Part shown: positions 8,305 through 11,729 of the stretch, in pieces | Layout of the letters: each line of letters begins with the position of its first letter | Numbering within the stretch: position 1 is the first letter of the stretch | Assembly: GCA_030674155.1 (NCBI GenBank) | Contig: JASPKP010008306.1 | Location: 1 to 11,729, forward strand | Source of the DNA: Stramonita haemastoma | Lineage: Eukaryota > Mollusca > Gastropoda > Neogastropoda > Muricidae | Length of the DNA: 11,729 nucleotides | Reading direction: 5' to 3' | Notes under the pieces: model-generated | Databases searched by the model: none | Told to the model about the DNA's origin: nothing | What the model saw: only the letters and a program-made list of their open reading frames with translations | Position numbers and translations under genes: made by a program

Positions 8305-8620
8305 ATAGATTTGATTTGATTTTTATTTTTATTTATTCTTTTTTAAACGAGGATAAGGGAAAAACCTCTGGCATTTTTAAAAACCATTCCCCCTGGGGAA
8401 CTTTTGTTTTTTAACGTTCCCACCCAAAAGGGCCAAAACCTCAAAAAGCGGAACGGGTTTTTTAAACGGTGCGAAAGATTTTGGCGTGCGTTGACCCCTG
8501 GGGTTTAAATTTTCATCCAAATTTTGGGGGGGAGGGGAGTCACACTTGTTAACCCAGGAAAAAACTCGACCGGCTGAAAAAGGGGTTTAAAATTGCCGCC
8601 AATTTTCCCCAAACCACCGG
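8305..8620 (-). repeat. SINE-B copy 5, minus strand
   Basis: Read on the complement, the head has GGCGGCAATTTT (8601-8590), then CCGGTCGAG (8573-8565), the core GGGTTAACAAGTGTGACTCC (8554-8535), and a C-rich stretch. GTCAACGCACGCCAAAA (8494-8478), TTTCGCACCGTTTAAAAAACCC (8476 down) and CTTATCCTCGTTTAAAAAA (8357-8339) follow, then AATAAAAATAAAAATCAAATC. A TC-rich microsatellite (GA on +, 8287-8304) follows the tail. Copy 6 lies just upstream in the same orientation. Confidence 0.62.
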
Positions 8621-8628
8621 CATTTAAG

Positions 8629-8644
8629 GGGAAGAGGGAGAGAT
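8629..8644. repeat. Short purine tract joining two SINE-B copies
   Basis: GGGGAAGAGGGAGAGA on +. It sits between the 3' tail of copy 6 and the 5' end of copy 5, and matches in position the GA tracts beyond the tails of copies 4 and 5. Confidence 0.6.
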
Positions 8645-8990
8645 TTGATTGATTTTTGGGGTTTTTTAAAATTTTTAAAATTTTTTATATCAGGGAAAAA
8701 AGGAAAAACTTTTGGGTTTTTTTAAAACTATTTTCCCCTGGTATGCAGTTTTGTAAATTCATTTGTTCCAATGGAAAAATGGCCACTCTTACAAAAAAGG
8801 AACGGGAAAAACGGTGCGAAAATGTTCTGCGTGCGTTCCCACGGGGCCCGTTTTAAATTCACCAAGGATTTTTTGGGGAGAGGGAGCAGACGATGTTAAC
8901 CCGGAAAAAATTCCCGAAACGGATTCGCCCCGGGCTCCAAAAATTGCCGCACAATTTTTGACCCCAGTTCCCAAACCCCAAAGAAGAGAG
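8645..8990 (-). repeat. SINE-B copy 6, minus strand
   Basis: Read on the complement, TGGGGTCAAAAATTGTGCGGC (8966-8946) corresponds to the A-box-proximal region. GCCCGGGGCGAATCC (8937-8923) is the B-box region and CCGGGTTAACATCGTCTGCTCC (8904-8883) the core. GGGAACGCACGCAGAACATT and TTCGCACCGTTTTTCCCGTTCC follow (8847-8800), then AGAGTGGCCATT (8788-8777). The 3' part ends in TCCCTGATATAAAAAATTTT and an AATCAATCAAATC tail (8695-8645). The copy sits head-to-tail with copy 5. Confidence 0.63.
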
Positions 8991-9560
8991 GGGGGGGGAA
9001 AAAGGGTGGAGGGGGGGGAGGGAAAGGCAAGGAAAAAAAAAATTTTTTTTAGGGTTTTTAAACCCCCATTCCCGGGTAGTTGGGGAAAGGGACCGAAACG
9101 AAAGGTACTCACAAAAAAAACACTTAAAAACCCAAAAATTTTTTTGAAACGGAACCAAAACGCGGTATTTTTATACATGGCTACGAAAATTTTGAAGTAC
9201 TGGAAAAAAACCCGGAAAGGTGTGAAAGGGACCGAAGAACTCCCCGGGGTTGACCTACTGTGGTGGTTCTGGACGTTTGGAATGTTATCCCCAAAAAATC
9301 TGATTACACCATAACCCCTTTAAGTTGCACCGCTTTGACCCCGCCCCTTTGTCCTTCGGTCAGCAGGTGCCAAAATTCGTCTGGCGCGATTTCCCGTTCT
9401 TTCGGGGTTTTTTTTTCTTTAATGCCCCTTTTTTTGGCAAACCAAAAAAATTTTGGAGGCCCCCCATTTCCCCCGCCTTCGGGCCCCCAAAAAAACCAAA
9501 AACCGGGGAAAGCCCGTTTCCTTGAAGTTTTTCCCGCAGTTTTTTTCTTTAAGAACTACA
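8991..9560. other. Unclassified spacer, homopolymer-stepped
   Basis: A G/A-rich stretch (8988-9030) leads into mixed sequence. Long open frames on the + strand (8763-9314 and 9260-9832) cross it, but 8763-9314 is antisense to SINE-B copy 6 and Lys/Pro-rich, and no domain is visible in this part. Homopolymer steps become less frequent toward 9560. Confidence 0.4.
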
Positions 9561-9565
9561 GTCAG

Positions 9566-9875
9566 TTACTGAATATCCCCGATGAAATTCTGAGCCAAAT
9601 CTTTCCTTTGATCTGTCCAGTCCCCCTGTCCCCCGCGTATTTGGGGGGAAACCAAAAGGTCCGTTTTGTTTTGATTATCAACGCCTGTGTCGGTTTCAGT
9701 CTGGGTGACATCAGAGGCCATGGCGTGAAATTCACGTGCAGAACGCAGGCCATGGGGCGAAGTGTGGTCTGGAGACATGGGCGTGTCGCTGTGCGGAACA
9801 CTGCGGTTTGGCGGAGGCGTACACATAAATAGACCAGAGTGAATTTTCACAATCAAAATTTTCATTTTCGATGGT
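9566..9875 (-). CDS. Candidate exon, hypothetical protein (weak)
   Basis: The complement is open from a candidate splice acceptor (GATTTTCAG ending at 9876) to a TAA stop at 9568-9566, about 102 codons. The composition is protein-like, rich in Asp, Thr, Gln and Ser, and no domain is recognised. Part of it reads GVDNQNKTDLLVSPQIRGGQ. A Met codon lies at 9865-9863. Instead of ending at TAA, it could leave through a donor (CA, GTAACT) at 9569-9564. The reading frame is in phase with the candidate exon at 10150-10023 if the 147-nt interval between them is an intron. Against it, the intron is purine-rich and the acceptor's pyrimidine tract is poor. The + strand is also open across the same triplets, so one of the two is a shadow. 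Confidence 0.2.
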
Positions 9876-9890
9876 CTGAAAATCTTCTTG

Positions 9891-10000
9891 CCTTACTTCC
9901 TGTCTCCTCTCCTCTGCCTGTCTCCTCTCCTCCTCTTTGCCTGTCTTCTCTGCTCAGCCGGCCTGTCTTCTCTCCTCCGTCCTTCTTCTGTCCCTGTCAC
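9891..10000. repeat. Pyrimidine minisatellite, GCCTGTCTCCTCTCC-type units
   Basis: TCCTGTCTCCTCTCC, GCCTGTCTCCTCTCCTCC, GCCTGTCTTCTCTGCTC and GCCTGTCTTCTCTCCTCC units start at 9898, 9916, 9939 and 9961, with spacings of 18, 23 and 22. The + strand is almost all C and T with periodic GCCTGT. It lies inside the proposed minus-strand intron. Confidence 0.75.
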
Positions 10001-10022
10001 GCTGACTGGGGAGGCTTCTTAC

Positions 10023-10150
10023 GGTAACACTGCGGGACTGATGTTTTGTTGTCCCGCCATGTTGACAGTGTCAGAACCGGTCTTCAGCCTAATAACAACA
10101 GTGGTGCTGTCTCCTTCTCCACAGATTTTCCAGGAGGTCAGGTGACTTTT
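10023..10150 (-). CDS. Candidate exon, hypothetical protein (weak)
   Basis: On the complement, CCCTGCTACAG (ending 10151) is a reasonable splice acceptor and ACC/GTAAGA at 10025-10017 a good donor. They frame a 128-nt open segment of 42 codons plus 2 nt. It reads SWKICGEGDSTTVVIRLK in its centre, with a compact charged then beta-prone pattern and normal composition. I do not recognise a family with confidence. Donor phase 2 joins in frame to the open segment beginning at 9875. Opposing evidence: the + strand also carries a good acceptor-like CTCCTTCTCCACAG (10111-10124), and the segment lies next to transposons, so it could be transposon-derived coding sequence rather than a host gene. Confidence 0.25.
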
Positions 10151-10282
10151 CTGTAGCAGGGCACCTAGGGTCACTTCCAGCGTCGTGGGTAAACCAACAA
10201 CGGGCATAGTGCTGGATAAAATCGGTTTTTTAACCAAAATTTATCGCAGCTCTGGTGTGCCTGTCTACATCCAAGGGACATC
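10151..10282. other. Spacer upstream of GA repeat
   Basis: Normal-complexity sequence. The minus frame stays open through it to 10237, but a splice acceptor at 10151 is the likelier boundary. No other feature was seen. Confidence 0.4.
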
Positions 10283-10302
10283 CGAGAGAGAGAGAGAGAG
10301 CG

Positions 10303-10337
<35 letters not shown>

Positions 10338-10369
10338 TCTACGAGAGAGAGAGAGAGAGAGAGAGAGAG
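10283..10369. repeat. (GA)n microsatellite in two blocks
   Basis: Uninterrupted or nearly uninterrupted GA units at 10284-10334 and 10344-10369, separated by GTTCTAC. It borders the 5' side of the LINE fragment. Confidence 0.95.
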
Positions 10370-10399
10370 CATATAGCATCTCCATCTTCTGGAAATAAT

Positions 10400-10758
10400 C
10401 TGGTAGGATTTCCCTCTTTTCTATCCCTCTCTTTGTTTATATTTTCAATTAGCAACAAGATTCAATCAGCACCTGCCAAACTGGAATGTGGTGTCCCTCA
10501 GGGATCAGTTCTGGGCCCTCTTCTTTTTTTGCCCTCTAATACTGCTCCACTGTCACATATAATAGACCGTCATCATATCAATTATCACTTTTATGCTGAT
10601 GACTCGCAGATTCAAAGTAGTGATACACCTGAAAATCTTCCTTCTCTCTTGACAAATATGACCAGCTGCCTTCAAGATATCCAACACTGGATGAACAAAA
10701 CAAATGACAACTAAATGCAGATAAAACCGAAGCCATGCTTGTAGGCACCAAACACAAT
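10400..10758 (+). pseudogene. LINE (non-LTR retrotransposon) reverse transcriptase, 5' fragment
   Basis: The fragment encodes part of the palm of a non-LTR reverse transcriptase. The open frame 10433-10714 has GVPQGSVLGPLLF (10490-10528), the RT motif that precedes the catalytic motif, and the catalytic YADD box at 10592-10603 in HFYADDSQ. DIQHWM follows, as is usual in CR1/L2/Rex-like elements. The frame ends at TAA (10712-10714). The -1 frame from 10711 continues with LNADKTEAMLVGTKHN, the expected next RT segment, so a single small indel broke the gene. Similarity fades upstream of about 10400, so the element is 5'-truncated. Endonuclease and ORF1 are absent. The coding sequence stops at about 10758, where SINE-A begins, and resumes after 11190. 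The family assignment is by motif memory; CR1/L2/Rex-type is more likely than RTE or L1. Confidence 0.88.
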
Positions 10759-10898
10759 CGGTGGTCTAGGTGGTAATGCGCCTTGCCTAGAAAGCAAAAA
10801 GCCGGGTCGGAGTGTGTGGAGGTTCGTACCCCCCACCGTTTGGACCCAAAACTTTTTCCCATTCCATTAAGACTCTTGAGTGGGTAGTCTGGGCGCTA

Positions 10899-10929
<31 letters not shown>

Positions 10930-11190
10930 CGTGTGTTACACATCACTATTTAGCGCACGTAAAAGAACCCACGGCAACAAGGGGTTGACCCTGGCAAAAT
11001 TCTGTAGAAAAAAAGCCACTCTGGTAGGGAAACAAATAAAGTTGCATGCAGGAAAAAGAAAAAAAATGTGTAGGTGCTGCACATGTGGCGACGCGCTTCT
11101 CCCCGGGGAGAGCAACCCGAATTTCACGGAGAGAAATCTGCTCTGACATAAAGTGGTACAAAATAACAAAAAAAATGCAAAAAAAAAATT
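10759..11190 (+). mobile_element. SINE-A: tRNA-derived SINE inserted in the LINE
   Basis: This is a ~430-bp non-coding element in the same orientation as the LINE. The tRNA-like head has an A box TGGTCTAGGTGG at 10762-10773 and a B-box-like GGTTCGTACCC at 10821-10831 (one base off the consensus GWTCRANNC). The central segment carries TTCGGATGAGACGATAAACC (10903-10922), GAGGTCCCGTGTG, and CGCACGTAAAAGAACCCACG (10955-10974). The 3' part has GGCAAAATTCTGTAGAAA, a perfect 14-bp palindrome TCTCCCCGGGGAGA (11098-11111), CCCGAATTTCACGG, GAGAAATCTGCTCTGACATA, and A-rich DNA to about 11190. I associate this architecture with gastropod SINEs; the central domain may be that of the MetaSINE superfamily, which I cannot confirm here. 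No clear target-site duplication is visible; only CAAAC (10749-10753 and 11192-11196) is shared. Confidence 0.82.
10762..10831 (+). promoter_or_regulatory. Internal RNA polymerase III promoter (A and B boxes) of SINE-A
   Basis: A box TGGTCTAGGTGG (10762-10773) fits TRGYNNARNNGG. The B box GGTTCGTACCC (10821-10831) fits with one substitution. They are separated by 47 nt, slightly longer than in most tRNA genes. In SINEs these boxes recruit TFIIIC and drive transcription from the element's 5' end. Whether this copy is still active is unknown. Confidence 0.65.
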
Positions 11191-11631
11191 ACAAACTCTC
11201 CTCCATTCCAACAACTTGAATAGAATTCGGTAATACGTTAGTTCCGTTAGTTCCGCTATCCACTTGTGTGAAGTATCTAGGAGTCGTTGTCGACAACACT
11301 CTCTCCATGCAAAATTCATTTTCCCAAACCTGTCATTTATGCTACTATCAACTGCGGCGTATATGCGCAATTCGAAAGTACCTGTCCATTGAGCAACATC
11401 CAAACTTTCACTTTCTCCCTTTTTCTCTCACGTCTGGACTATTGCAATTTTCTTTTGGCTGGTCTGCCAGCATCATCCCAACCACTCCCTTCAACGTATA
11501 CAAAACTTCTGCAGCTCGGTCTTGGTCCTCAAAAGAAAAAATATGACACATTACCCCTCTATTTTCAATCTCTCCATTGGCTCCGCACCACAGAGAGTAA
11601 ACTACAAGGTCAATACCCTCTGTTCAAATGA
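11191..11631 (+). pseudogene. LINE reverse transcriptase, 3' fragment (palm end and thumb)
   Basis: This is the continuation of the LINE after SINE-A. In one frame (11220-11543) it reads IEFGNTLVPLVPL, then KYLGVVVDNTLSM (11271-11309), the conserved segment after the catalytic palm. The frame then shifts: SRLDYCNFLLAGLPASS (11428-11478) and SLHWL (11569-11583), both typical of the thumb region of CR1/L2/Rex-type elements, lie in the +1 frame, which ends at TGA 11629-11631. Another break precedes 11220, where a TGA (11217-11219) interrupts the frame. A 9-bp tandem duplication TTAGTTCCG (11238-11255) adds three codons. The copy is therefore dead. It lies in the same orientation as the 10400-10758 fragment, to which it was joined before SINE-A inserted. 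Confidence 0.85.
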
Positions 11632-11674
11632 GCGCTTATTAGCGGGCAACCCAGAGCGAGGCTCCGCTAGGGTC

Positions 11675-11729
11675 GCTGCACATTGGGGACGCGCTCACCC
11701 CGGGGGGAGCAAAACCCCAATTTTTACGG
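11675..11729 (+). repeat. Second, partial SINE-A 3' segment, cut by the window end
   Basis: GCTGCACATTGGGGACGCGC, then CACCCCGGGGGGAGC and a CCCCAATTTTTACGG end, align almost without gaps to 11076-11129 of SINE-A. Differences are mostly bases replaced by their neighbour (GGCGAC to GGGGAC, GGAGAGC to GGGGAGC). No head or central domain precedes it, so it is either a 5'-truncated SINE-A or the related 3' end of a LINE. The element continues past the window. Confidence 0.72.

Noticed and set aside
8763..9314. 183-codon + strand open frame
   Set aside because: Its first part is antisense to SINE-B copy 6 and the rest is Lys/Pro-rich homopolymer sequence. The upstream boundary has no start context of note.
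10759..10840. Genuine tRNA gene
   Set aside because: A- and B-box-like sites exist, but no acceptor stem pairing or clear anticodon arm could be made. The sequence continues into a SINE body with an A-rich tail.
10880..11146. 88-codon + strand frame and overlapping 155-codon minus frame in the SINE-A region
   Set aside because: Both lie across SINE-A, a non-coding element. The minus frame also reads through the LINE in antisense.

Overview
The window reads as repeat-rich eukaryotic nuclear DNA, most likely from a mollusc and possibly a marine gastropod. It has no bacterial gene organisation. It carries many CA, GA and AT microsatellites, a chordate/mollusc-type non-LTR retrotransposon, and tRNA-derived SINEs. 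The mollusc call rests on my recognition of the long SINE at about 10.76-11.19 kb, whose central and 3' segments resemble SINEs I associate with gastropod genomes. That is recollection, not a search result.

Layout. 1-9.55 kb is AT-rich intergenic or intronic-looking DNA, full of homopolymer steps (runs of A, C, G or T following one another) and holding no convincing intact gene. Inside it are at least six degraded copies of one tRNA-derived SINE family (here 'SINE-B'): three on the + strand at 2.77-3.84 kb, and three on the - strand at 5.40-5.74, 8.30-8.62 and 8.65-8.99 kb. It also holds a ~25-bp minisatellite at 4.54-4.82 kb, a 324-nt stretch without a single G at 4.20-4.53 kb, a 38-nt near-pure C tract at 7.85-7.89 kb, a G-poor CAT-rich block at 1.14-1.50 kb, and a small fossil of a retrotransposon RNase H domain near 6.5 kb. 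Comparison of the SINE-B copies suggests that part of the homopolymer richness is a sequence-quality artefact in which bases are replaced by their neighbours, so reading frames there should not be trusted.

9.55-10.25 kb has much cleaner sequence. On the - strand two short open stretches (10150-10023 and 9875-9566) are bounded by plausible splice signals and are in compatible phase, making a weak two-exon gene candidate. Its proposed intron contains a pyrimidine minisatellite (as read on the + strand).

10.28-11.73 kb is a nested mobile-element locus. A GA microsatellite is followed by a 5'-truncated, frameshifted LINE reverse-transcriptase fragment (GVPQGS and YADD motifs present). It is split by a ~430-bp SINE ('SINE-A') in the same orientation, with polymerase III A- and B-box-like sites, and resumes after it as the RT thumb region. 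A second, diverged copy of the SINE-A 3' segment runs off the end of the window.

No intact protein-coding gene, tRNA, rRNA or CRISPR array can be supported. No working multi-gene system is visible; the interest lies in repeat biology and data quality.
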